Source: Coriolopsis trogii (taxonomy: Eukaryota > Basidiomycota > Agaricomycetes > Polyporales > Polyporaceae). From it: DNA of 64,000 bases. Location: positions 248,001-312,000 of the forward strand of contig JAHYIO010000004.1 in assembly GCA_020543525.1 (NCBI GenBank), given 5' to 3'. A program made the position numbers and the translations under genes. The notes under the pieces were generated by a model that made no database searches, was not told where the DNA came from, and worked only from the letters and a program-made list of their open reading frames with translations. The number at the start of each line of letters is the position of its first letter. Position 1 is the stretch's first letter. Shown one piece after another: positions 1 to 10,531 of this stretch.

Positions 1-1374
1 ATACGGCGATCAGCATGATCACAGTATCGCGCGAGACCGACCTTCGTCCAGGTTGGTACCAGCGATGAACGGGACCTTGGAGAACTTCCCTGCGGCGAGA
101 AGTTTGGACGGAAGATCAGGAATGATCCCATTGGGTCCGTCGAGGACTGGCGCGAATATGAACGGCTCTGGAAGGGATGAGATAGTGGCCCCCCACGCTG
201 AGAGAAGAGCCGTTGTATCTGCCGTCTGCATACAAGATATTGTCGCGTCGTGGGTCACGCCGCTGCAGGCGGGGACTGCCGACACGAAAGTGTCCCATGC
301 AACTTGGCGTTGCGAAGCGCTGAAGACAGGGAGGGTACTCGCCGAACCGGACTCCATAATCTGCGCCGTTCGAACGTCGTCAGATCAGGTCTATGCTAGG
401 AGAGGCATGTGAATACTGACCGCACCGCGGGCGAAGCGCTCTAGTTCGGAATTGAGGTACAGGTCCGCGATAGAGATGGCCCCTGCGCTCTGGCCGAAGA
501 TTGTGACCTGGAGTGACCTCAGTCATGTCGTGTCTAGAATGGGTCATGGGCAAGGGGGACTCGCCTTTGCCGGATCACCGCCGAACGCAGCAATGTTGTT
601 CTGAATCCATTCGAGCGCAACGAGCTGGTCTTTGAGACCAAGGTTGAGGGCCCCACGAGACTCGGCTTCCGCACCCTGTGGAAAACCAAAAGGTCCGACT
701 CGGTAGTTCAAGCTAGCATATACGAGCGGTGTACCCTGTTACACATGTCGTGACTATGAGGACGCAGGCTGGGCAGACTTGACCTGTTTGACTTACGCGC
801 AATACGCTCTGAGTGACGATAGCACTTGCGTTAAACTCAGACGTGAATCCTAGCTGGAAACCGCCGCCGTAGATCCAAACTAGCACTGGAAGCGCCGCGT
901 TGTTTGATATAGATGCAGGGCGGAAGACATTCAGGGTGAGACAATCCTCAGAGACACCATTCAACTATGGACACAGTCAGCATGATGAGTATATGCATAC
1001 AGGGCGCGCGTTGCCGACACTCACGTTGAATTGTACGCAAGGTGCGCCGAACTGGGTTGCATCGAGTTCGTCGACCTCGAGCTCGTTCTTCAATACCGGA
1101 GGCGCAAAACGCAGGTCGCCAACTGGTGGCTCAGCAAACGGGATGCCTGAGAGATGAGAACACATCCGTCAGCTATATATGCTCTCGCCACAAGGTGTAG
1201 TAACTTACCTCCAAAGAAATCGACACCGACTACGCCCTCGAAAGTTTGGGATGTACCCACAATGGTAACCCCGTTCACAGTCACATGAGGCGACTGCGCC
1301 GATGCGGCCCGTGCGAAGGCGAGGATTGCAAGCGCGATGGCTTGTACTGCCTGGCCATGCACGACAGTGCACAT
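1..1374 (-). CDS. Secreted type-B carboxylesterase/lipase, 3' end cut by window edge
   Basis: Hydrolyses carboxylic esters outside the cell. The start at 1374 gives [20 protein letters not shown], a hydrophobic signal peptide ending AASAQ. Later exons carry family signatures in order: [14 protein letters not shown] (about 1150), [12 protein letters not shown] and [11 protein letters not shown] (oxyanion-hole region, 850-950), YRVGPFGFP and [13 protein letters not shown] (600-710), the nucleophile elbow FGQSAG (about 490-505), and [10 protein letters not shown] (about 140-170). Exons are separated by short GT-AG introns, for example one with donor GTAAGT near 1207. The elbow is GQSAG rather than the commoner GESAG, which is a tolerated variant. 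The His and acidic triad residues and the stop lie beyond base 1. The fold is certain; substrate (cutin, feruloyl or sterol esters, lipids) is not. No upstream regulatory motif is obvious. Confidence 0.9.
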
Positions 1375-4114
1375 GGTGGCACAGGGGTACGGGAGGACGA
1401 AGGCGACTACGGCCCCTCCCGAGCTCAGTGGAGTATTATATGGTACGCGCATACATGATCCCGGCGATCGCCCCGGCAATATTGACCACTGAACCAAGAA
1501 TGAGCGGGACTACGCCTTCCCAGGACGTACGTTAACCAGGCTGATCGCTGTTGACCTGAGCAGTTGTTTATAATCCAGGACAGCACGGTCCCTGATACGC
1601 TTGAGAGGTTCTCGTATGCACGACTGTCACCCAGAGCGCGCTGATGACATACCCGCGCGGTCGTGCCAAAGCTGTCAACGGCACGTTTGATACCCGCATC
1701 CGGCTGCTGAGAAAGAGTGTCCCTCAGGCAGGCCTACATGAAACCTAGACGAGTCGTATGAAGGAGTAGAATGTGTTCATCGCTCTTAGAACGCCGCATA
1801 CGGACGTATTCACATCGACTCCATGAGGAAATCAGAGAATCATGGACAATATGAATCGCGGCGACCATGGCTTGAGAGTTCGCCTCCAGTTTGCGCCATG
1901 TGCGATCTGTGGCCAGAAAACAGAGGCTCAAGCGACAGTCCAAGTCCAGTGACTATCCGTGGCACTCGGATGACTGTCGGGGAGCCGACATACGTGTGCA
2001 GATCTATGGAAAACTCGGATGCGCATACAGTAGACATTGTGAGACAACGGAGTGACTTACGTCGATGTACAGACACCTCACATCTCAGCCAAGAACCCCA
2101 GACCACCCGCGTGCCGACCTATCCAATTTGTCCAGTGCCCGCGAGTACGAGAGCACAACTGACGTCTGCCGTGGAAGTTGCGATCAGCGAAGTCAGCTCA
2201 AGTATGAATAGACTCACATCCAGGCGTTTGAACAGCTGGCGTGGCAGTTTGCCTCCGGCTATGACGGCAAAGTCTAGTCAATGAAGCCCATTCGGTCTCT
2301 CCTAACCATTGTGAGACCGCAACGCCGGAAGCAGACGTCTAATATGCGCCCTACTCGACAGGAGGCTCTCGACTGAGTAAGATTGTACAAAGTCTAGACG
2401 ACTCACCAGCCGCTCAAGGGATGCTGGTTGTATGCGTACAGCCTCCATGACTTTTCGTGCGGATTCCTGCTGCCACTTGGCTGTGATCGTCCCCCTGATG
2501 CTACGCGAACACTTCGGCCAGAAGTACACGAACTCCAGTCCACGACCTTCGCCCGAGCTGAGAAAGGAGACATTGGCTGTCACCTCGACGACCCCTCGCC
2601 CGCCTCTGTTAGCAGGAGGGGGACTCTAACACAAGCACTAGGAGGGGAGATGGATGGCAACTTGATGGGCAGACGTGGAGACTACATCCAGGCCAGCATC
2701 GAGGATACTCACTGTACAAATGCGAGATATCATGCTTCACGCAGCATGCCTGACACCTGCACTCCCTCGCCAAAGAATCTCGAGTTTGCTCTGTGGATTG
2801 GGATTCACCGGCATTGTACGTAGCCACGCTAGCGAGCACGGACCCCAAGCTGGTGTTGTAGGATCCCTCCGCAACCGATGGTGAGCAAAGACGTCTTTTT
2901 CGAGTCAGAACTACAAAGGGAAAGCGACAGACTGACGAACAGCAGCGAAGGACAGCAAGGGGACATGGCCGTTGGATATCAACAGGAGGTGGAAGCGCTT
3001 GTGCCAAATTTCTCCTGACCACAACGACCACGACCCGGCAGTGGGCACGATATACGGAATGGCTCATCCTCCGTCTCCAGAAGTGCAAACAATCATCGCT
3101 GCTGAATAGAAGGACAGTCAGCGCCAGAGCAGTGAACCCGAAGCATTGCACAGACTGAGATACCACGGTGTGTGCTGAGGTGGCACTGACCCGCCAATCT
3201 TATACAGTCACTCGAATGGCGAAAGTCTGGCAATGGAAGCCGCTAGGAAGAGGAGGAGATGTGGTCAGCAATGTGCAGCCAGAGGACCCCTGGTGCGTAT
3301 CTCGCCAACGTCCAAGGCCGTTCCACGCTGCCGCATCCTAATCAACCTCTTGCTTTTGCCTCTACAGCATTGAGGCCTCGAGTTCCGCGAGAGGCCCAGC
3401 CTTGTGAATGTCTGCCTACCCTTTGTACGAGGCGAAAGTGGTCTAGCTCTGGAGGGAAGCCTGGATGAGCCGTTTGCGACGACCCATCAGGTCACGGCAT
3501 GTACTGTGTCCCAGAACCTTGGGCCATACCCTCGCAATAGCAGAAGAATTGCGGGTGGACTGCTGCGTACAGCTCTGTATCATAATGGTGAGCATCATTG
3601 ACCCCCTCGTGGTGAGAAGATATTGCTATGCTAACGAGAACAGTTCGAGTGCAGGGTACGATATCCTCCTATACCGGACAGTGCCTCTGATACTTTCAAG
3701 ACAATCCGTACTCGCGTGTGTGTGCATCGCAGCGTCATATATGCAGTGCAAACCCAGGCGACGTACAGGTAACCTCTTACTGCCGTACGCCTTCCTGCCC
3801 GGTATGTCACAAGCGGGTGCACATGATGTACCTACAGCTGGTGATGCTCACGTCCCCTTGGGCCTTGACAGATCTTCGACGACCGGGGCATACTATCTGG
3901 ATGCTCGTGGATCACATACAGACGGTGGTCTGCACAAATTGAAACGAGCACCAGAGCTAGCTCTACGCGAGCACGTGACCACAGGCGCCTATAGCATTAT
4001 TTGCTCGTATTTGTTTCCGGTGGCAGAAGTATTCCCTCGTGAGGACTTGTAACTCCAGAGTCCTTCCATAACCAGGATCCCTCCAACCCTCTCCGCATAT
4101 CCCCTCTACACATC
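1375..4114. other. Intergenic stretch with no assignable gene
   Basis: No reading frame here matches a family I recognise. The minus strand holds short open stretches with splice-like borders, for example an exon-like segment at about 2410-2565 (containing GLEFVYFWPK) followed by a GTGAGT donor, and another near 2090-2290. These may be remnants of a decayed gene. Both strands carry many stops and no continuous domain. Confidence 0.4.
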
Positions 4115-5436
4115 ATGTCAAGCCAAGACAGCTCCTCCGAGGCATCTAGTCTTTCAGGGTCAGAGTCTGATAGCTACGGGCCGGCACCATTATTGTATAA
4201 TCCGCAGGTGCGCTCGTTGTTCTCCTACTGTCACTCGTCCCAACATCTTTCCATTCAAGCCCTCCTCACGGTCTACTTCTACGACGTATACCGAGGAGTA
4301 CACATCATACCCATATGAAAGCGGCGAGCGGTCGACCGGGAGCTCGACCGATGACGATTCCGTCGAAGGGGAGGGACGTGGGCCGGTATTGAGCTCCCCT
4401 CGAGGGGATTTACAACAGCCTGACGAATTGGCAATGACTACGACTCAGCAGTCTGGTGCACAGGGCAACTTTGATGATGATTGGTGGCCCTATTCCGGTA
4501 CTCGTCGCTCGCCGGGCAGAATTGCGAGTCCCATTCCTCCCTTAACCAGGGGCGCGTTTACCTCTACCTCGCTCTCACTATCCCACCACCCTTTCCCCCC
4601 CACCGACGCTCGTACGACTCGACCCGGTGGTCAGCAGAAGCGCGACCGTAGCACGGACAGTTCTGGCAGCGACACGAGGCGTCACCAACGGCAGGATGCC
4701 AAAAAGCCCAGACTAGGCATTGAAAAGAGATACTTTCTGCCGTCCACAAATGACATAAATATCCATCGCCCTCGCCCGACGGCCTCGCGCCCGCCCTTGC
4801 CATATCCCGTGGGTCTCGAGAACGTGCAGCCCCCAACTGTCCTCGGCAGCAACAGTGTCCCTACGCCTGTCCTCACCGAAGAGACGCTGAGGGCCCTCCG
4901 CCTTCCCAGCCTCTGCAAGATCGACGACTGCGTTCATGACTTTGCCACGGACCGTGACACTAAGGCGTCGACCGATCATATCCGGGACCACTACGCGCCG
5001 ATGGTCAAGCGCAAACGGATGGACACCAAGGGAACATGGACCTGCAGACGCGCGGGCTGCGACCACAAGCACCCCCTGACGTTGACCAAGATGGTGAACC
5101 ACACGCAGAAGATGCATGTGTCGACGCAGTACCGCTGCCCCACTGGCGGCTTGTGCGCTACCGACGTCTTCAACAGCGTGGAGGCTCTGCAGGCCCACCT
5201 CAAGGCCTGCCACGCGAATGGCCTGAGCTCTGTGGGGCGCGCGTCGGGTGAGTTGGCTCTACTACTCTGCGTGACTCGCACTTTCTGACTGGACGGACAC
5301 GTGTGTAGGCTCGCAGGGTGCCGGATATATCCCCCAGAGAGCGTACGGCGCGCTGCCGCCTCAAATGCCGACCCGAGACAAGGGCAAGGGCAGAGCTCTC
5401 TCGGTCATGGACGAGTATGATGCCGATTCAGAATGA
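4115..5436 (+). CDS. C2H2-type zinc-finger protein, low-complexity N-terminus
   Basis: Probable nucleic-acid-binding nuclear protein. The ATG at 4115 opens a Ser/Glu/Asp-rich segment (MSSQDSSSEASSLSGSESDS). An intron follows (donor about 4207), then a long exon to 5247, a 61-nt intron, and a last exon from 5309 to the TGA at 5434-5436. The N-terminal two thirds are Ser/Pro/Gly/Thr rich and disordered, with basic patches (KKPRLGIEKR) that could serve as nuclear localisation signals. The C-terminal third has three Cys/His clusters: CKIDDCVHDF..H..H, WTCRRAGCDHKH..H..H and YRCPTGGLC..HLKACH. The spacing is C2H2-like but irregular. Targets and pathway cannot be read from sequence. The acceptor of intron 1 is uncertain. 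Confidence 0.75.
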
Positions 5437-5806
5437 TGAAGAGCATGCCACCAGAGGACGAAGGGACGTCGCGCGTCGTACTTCTTGGCCTTGACCAAAC
5501 GTACCCAGCCTGTACTCGTATCGTATTTCTCCTCTCGACATCGACCCGTCACGATCTCACTGTACGACTAAAGTAGCTGTTCTCTCGTGTAGCTGTACTT
5601 CAATCCGCTGATCTTGAAGCACCGTCGACGTATGAGCTGACCTACACATCAATATTCCTACTACCTCCTTGTATGTAGCAACATATGCACTCCAGGGACT
5701 CGCATCGGATACACGGATAGCTTTCCCTTGTATACTTATACACAATACATCTATTGAAGGACACCATCCCAACGTCATACTGTCCCACGGACAAAAGGCC
5801 AAGTAC
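5437..5806. other. Convergent intergenic region
   Basis: Space between the 3' ends of the zinc-finger gene (+) and the dehydrogenase (-). It presumably holds both 3' UTRs. I see no further feature. Confidence 0.5.
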
Positions 5807-6962
5807 CTATGTACTCCATTGACCATCAGCGGACAAGGCCAGCCCGTTGTCGGATGGCTCCAGCTCGTCCGCAATCTTGAGCAGCTCCTCAACCGCCTGC
5901 GTCGGGGTCTTGTACTGCAACCCACCCTGCTGAGCAGCATCCGCAAAGCTCGCGACAGCGTCGACAGCCGTCTTCCCAGCCGGGTTCTCCACTGTCATTT
6001 GCCCAAGCACCGTCAGTCATTGCCCCCATGCTTCGACACAGACGCGAAGGTGCAAGCGAAAGTGGAATACGTACGAGTCTCGGCAGGAGTCGTGCCCGCG
6101 ACATCCACGAGCCCGGGGCAGACGGTGACGACGACGAAGCCCTCGTCCTTGAGCTTGACGGCCCACTTAGTCGTCGCGATCAGCCCAGCAGCCTTCGTGA
6201 TGCCGTATGCGGCGGTGGTAGACAGGCCGAACGTGCGCACGGTCGAGGGATCCGCGGCGCGCGTGCCAACCACGACGACCTTCTTCAGATTCGCCGTCGA
6301 GGCGCGCAGGAGGGGGACGAAGGCGGCGAAGCTGTGGACGACGCCCAGGGCGTTGACCTTGAACTGTAGGGGAAAAGGTTTTGTGAATGGAGCGTGTAAT
6401 GAGCGTAGGTATGAGGTCCGTACGGCATCGATGAAGTCGGCATCGAGGGCGTCCATGCTAGGGCTGCATGGGTGGTTGGTAGGGGGAATCTATAGGGGGT
6501 GAGAACGTGGACGTACAAATCGTCAAATCCTTGCAAAATCTTATCCACGTCCATTCGAGCGGCGTTGTGGATGAGAACGTCAAGCTTTCCACCGGTGATG
6601 GCGGATATTTCATGGGCAGCTCGCTACCAACGAGTTATTGGTCAGCTTTGTAATCTCACGGGCGTATAGTAGCACTGTTGAATGATCATATTGCTCACAT
6701 ACCTGGAGAGAGGCATAGTCGGCAACATCGCCAGCCACGATACGGACGTTCTTCAGGCCAGATATGGCGTCCGTGAGGTAAGTGGACTTCGCAGGGTTCC
6801 TCACGACAGCAAAGACCGTCGAGTTAGGTCGTCCAGCCTGCGAGCCGAGCAACAGGCTGAGCAATCATTGTGCCATAGGGATTTTGGAGGAACGCTCACC
6901 AGTTGGCGAACAAACTCGAGACCGATTCCTCTCGAAGCACCAACAACAGCGTAGGAAGTCAT
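5807..6962 (-). CDS. Short-chain dehydrogenase/reductase (classical SDR)
   Basis: NAD(P)-dependent oxidoreductase. Start ATG at 6962 gives MTSYAVVGASRGIGLEF, so the cofactor-binding glycine motif GASRGIG is at residues 8-14. Later exons give VRIVAGDVADYASLQ (acidic residue contacting adenine), KLDVLIHNAA (the NNAG-like motif), a long exon with YGITKAAG (catalytic Tyr-X-X-X-Lys) and VVTVCPGLVDV (the PG motif after strand 6). The end is GQWST plus TAG at 5807. About five exons. Total length near 260 residues fits the C-factor/sniffer-like SDR group. The substrate is unknown and no neighbouring pathway genes help. Confidence 0.88.
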
Positions 6963-7653
6963 AATTGTGGAAGCTTGCCAGAGATGAGATACTGGACTGG
7001 GCCACTTCCTAACCGCGATATATACTGAGTGAGAGCGCCCATGAACCACCGTCCCTCTCCTGATTTGCTTGTCTGCCGGACGGCGCGCGTACAGCGGCTG
7101 CCGAGATTCTCAACAACGCTGCATGCAGGAGGCCCTAGCCCAGATATGACGAGAAACGTCTCAACCAACGCACTGTGCAGAGGGAGTTAAGCTTTACTCA
7201 CCATATGCCGGTACATATGCCGACTCGGACTTTAGACTGTTTCTCACCGGACGACTGGACGTTACACTATTTCTGTATAGGAGCACGTCAACAAAAACCC
7301 GGCCGAGTTCCGAATGAGGTCGATACCGGCATCGGAAGCAGATACCAAGTGCGACATGCCCGACCCCGACCTCGGGTTGTTGGTTTCGCAGACGCAGACA
7401 GAATACTCAGGCTATTGACACTGAGGATAGCTAAGTTGTGACAAGGTTACGTTACAGTGCCCTGATACTGCGATAGATCCCGTGAATCGGGATTTCTGTC
7501 AATATCATCCGGTCAACGTTCCATCGGTCAACGTGAACAACAATAACACATTCAAGTTGACGTACAAATGTAGAGAGACATTGCAGCCCCTGTGCGGAGA
7601 TCCCATGGTTTCTGTCTCATCCACTTTAGCATCCTTGGGTCGACCCCACCAGA
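6963..7653. other. Intergenic region upstream of the SDR gene
   Basis: Contains the promoter side of the SDR gene and the 3' flank of the disrupted membrane-protein gene. Only small unsupported open frames are present. Confidence 0.4.
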
Positions 7654-8225
7654 TTATGTCGTCCTCTCACCAGTCTCGACGGAACAGACACGAATGATAT
7701 CCCCGCGCTCAGGATCTGGATTACCCAGGCTACCGCTGATGGAGTCGAACGCAAGACTGCCTGCCAACCCTGCCGAATCTTCAGGCGCAAAGCGTACTGA
7801 TACTTGTCTGTTCGCAGGCAATTTCTGGCTTTCTGCCTCGCGCGTAACAGTACTCCAGATAGTCGCGAGAAGAACGCCAATGATTTGCACGTAGTTATTG
7901 ACCATGGTCAACATTATCGAGGTCACAAAGCTCGGCTCCGCAAAGTCGAGAACGATCATGACGACATAGAAGATGGGTGGGAAGACGAAGTTTGAGGCTG
8001 TGATCCAGAAGAGAGTGATTACGCGGTGAGCATACGGATCTGAACGTGAACAAAAGTGCATGGTGAGTGCCCTCTGTATGTCCATGTCCATTGACGACGA
8101 AGGCAACATGGAATGGAGATGACTCACTCCGTGGGACACTCGACACTATTGCACTTTGTCTGAGTGAGCCAGAGCTCCAACGAGCACTTACCCTCAGGCG
8201 AGCGAGGAAAAGTAGGGACGCATAT

Positions 8226-8535
8226 TGTTACGAGACAAGACATAGTCGCCCATATGACCCATTATGCCCCTATGCTGAATATCATTTGACCTTTACATAT
8301 GCCGCCACTTATGCCATACTTACTGATAAGCTACTCACATGTCTTCGATCGCTTATCACCTGCTATGCCAAGCTACTTACTATGTTACTTATGGTTATAA
8401 TTAGGTACATTCCCGGGCTTATCCCGGAGACTTATGTGAATATATATACCACGAGAACTGGGGTTATCGACCTCAGTTCGAGCTGGTACTTTGCCCCGCC
8501 TTCCTCTCTCGGGTGACCACGTCGCGGTCGTATCA
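8226..8535 (+). repeat. Gypsy 5' LTR (310 bp)
   Basis: Starts TGTTACGAGACAAG and ends GGTCGTATCA. Contains the TATA-like run TATATATA at 8441-8448. The first base that would make the transcript complementary to the primer site is 8475, 27 nt after that TATA run, so U3/R is placed there. No base difference from the 3' LTR was found by eye. Confidence 0.95.
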
Positions 8536-8547
8536 TTAGCTCGAACT
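8475..8547 (+). promoter_or_regulatory. Putative Tf1-type self-priming pair
   Basis: AGTTCGAGCT at 8475-8484 in the LTR is the exact reverse complement of AGCTCGAACT at 8538-8547, which begins 2 nt after the LTR end where a primer binding site should be. With a transcript start at about 8475 (27 nt below the TATA run), the RNA 5' end could fold onto the site and prime reverse transcription, as known for Tf1/sushi elements. No tRNA 3' end (TGG start) is apparent at this site. Confidence 0.65.
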
Positions 8548-9520
8548 CCACCTCTTTTCCCTTTCCCCTCGCGTCCGTGGTATCTAGCGGGCTCGAGGGC
8601 GTCCACACGCTCCGACTCTTCCTCTTACCTCTCTAGCCGACACACCCCTTCGCGTCGTCGCTGGTGTTCAGCGATAGGCGCCGACTCCGACACTTTTCAA
8701 CCAACCTCCGACATCGCGTTCCGGACGACACTTCCCGGTCTCGCACTCCTCTCCTCACCCCTCCCGCCACTCTAGTCGACCTCTCTTTTCTCCGCACCAC
8801 CGGACGACAACTCCCCGGCAGCGCGGCACCTCACCACCCTTCCCGGCCTTACCTTACGTTCGCCTATTGGCATTTTACGGTATCGTGTATAGTTTCTGTA
8901 TCTTTTGCTAACTACTCTACGTTCTGCTTAGCTCCCCTGTATTCCACGTGTCAGTCAGCCTTTTGAGGCAGGCACGTTACGACCGCTGTTGAATCCGAGC
9001 CCCCGGGTGCTGTCCCGGCGGATTCTTCACGTCCAACCCCGCTCTCTTGTCCGGATCGAGATTAAATACCTCGATCGCAGGCGCACCGTGCACAAGACGG
9101 TGGAGCGGTTAGTTTCATGGACTGCGACTACGATACATTGTTGGAGGAGCTATTCCCGCCCGAGCCCAGTCCGATCCTCTCGGCGAGCGCATCACGCGCC
9201 CCGTCGCCCATTCCCCCTCTTTCGATCGATCATCCCCCTCCCCTCCTGCCGCTTGGCCTTGTGCTGGCGCGTTCCACGTCCGACACGTCCGACTCACCCG
9301 AGACTACCATTACAACCCCGACACCGACGACTTCAGCGCGTGCAGAGAGATCACCTGCCCGCACCGTTACAACGACAACACCACCTATCTCGGACGTCTC
9401 GACACACACTCCCCCTACACCCGCATCACCCGCCCGCACACTACCGCCACCACCCGCTTCGCTACCAATCCGACCGCTACTCTCCGCACCACACCCGAAA
9501 CTTCTCGAGCAACAAGAGCG

Positions 9521-10531
9521 ATGGCGGCACCACTCGACGCGGCTACGCAAGCCTACGTCGACGCGGCGATCAAAACACTCTTCAGCCAACTCCAAGCCCC
9601 CACGACCCCCGTCAAGGTCAAGGAGCCCGACGCCTTCGATGGGAATAAGGCGCGATACGACGCCTGGAAGCAGCAAGTACAGCTCTACGTGGGAGGCATG
9701 GACAAGGATCGAGCAATCACTACGATTGTCTCGTTCGTCCGAGGCGAGCGTGTCGAACGCTGGCGGCAGGCCTTCACCAAAAAGCACCACCAGGCCGGCA
9801 GCTGGTCGTTCGCGACGACGACCGCCTTCTGGGACGAAGTAGACAAGATCTTCGTCGATCCGAACCTGGCGAAGACCGCCCAGGCCCGCCTCGAACGTTG
9901 CTATATGGGCAACCGCGAGGCCAACGAGTTCTTCCAGGACTTCGAGGAGCTTGTCGACCAAGCCGGTTTCAAAACCTCCGACGCACACGTCATCGACATC
10001 CTTCAGCGCAACACTCGATCCAACATCACGCAGACCATCTACGCCTCCGGCAACGAGCCAACCGACTACGACGATTGGAAGAAGCGCATCAAGGCGATCG
10101 ACACCTTCTGGCGCAAGGGTCAGATCGTTCGCGGCGCGACGACCACGTCCCACGCTGCCGCACAACCACCGCGCACTTCCACAACACACGCACACACTAC
10201 AACAACCACCTCCACTCGACCTCCGCCCGCACCTCCTCCGCCTCCGCCTCTCCCTTCCACTCGACGCGACGGCACCGGCATCACATACGGCGGCCGCGGC
10301 GAGCCAATGGACCTCGACCGCGCATGCGTCAAGTGCGGTAAGAAGAAGTCCGAGGCCGGTCCGTGCCAGTCGCCGTGGCACATCCCCAACCGCAGCGCGC
10401 AACAGCAGCGCGTACGGCGTATGTGGGAAGAGCAGGACTCGCGTGACGAGTTCATCGAGGCCATACGCCTCTTCGCTGCCGAAGACCCGGAGGACTTCGC
10501 AGCACAGGGTTTCGATCTCGGGGAAGCGTAG
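9521..10531 (+). CDS. gag: Gypsy Gag
   Basis: Structural capsid protein of the element, 336 residues from the ATG at 9521 to the TAG at 10529-10531. The first 200 residues carry the retrotransposon Gag core (FDGNKARYDAWKQQVQLYV, then WRQAF, FFQDFEELVDQAGF). A Thr/Pro-rich linker follows (about 215-260). A cysteine cluster (CVKCGKKKSEAGPC then H) is spaced CX2CX9CX4H rather than the usual CX2CX4HX4C knuckle. The final codons overlap pol in the -1 frame and hold a frameshift site. Composition is C-rich, unlike pol. An upstream Ser/Thr/Pro-rich frame (9117 onward, MDCDYDTLLEELFPPEPSP) overlaps the start in another frame and may be an N-terminal part reached by splicing or shifting, but I cannot show that. 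Confidence 0.9.
   Translation: MAAPLDAATQAYVDAAIKTLFSQLQAPTTPVKVKEPDAFDGNKARYDAWKQQVQLYVGGMDKDRAITTIVSFVRGERVERWRQAFTKKHHQAGSWSFATTTAFWDEVDKIFVDPNLAKTAQARLERCYMGNREANEFFQDFEELVDQAGFKTSDAHVIDILQRNTRSNITQTIYASGNEPTDYDDWKKRIKAIDTFWRKGQIVRGATTTSHAAAQPPRTSTTHAHTTTTTSTRPPPAPPPPPPLPSTRRDGTGITYGGRGEPMDLDRACVKCGKKKSEAGPCQSPWHIPNRSAQQQRVRRMWEEQDSRDEFIEAIRLFAAEDPEDFAAQGFDLGEA

Noticed and set aside
2609..3166. 185-codon minus-strand frame
   Set aside because: No ATG context, domain or splice support; low-complexity Val/Arg runs.
8470..8560. GTTCGA-containing sequence resembling a tRNA T-arm/B box
   Set aside because: No A box, stems or anticodon arm around it; it is better explained as the self-priming pair.
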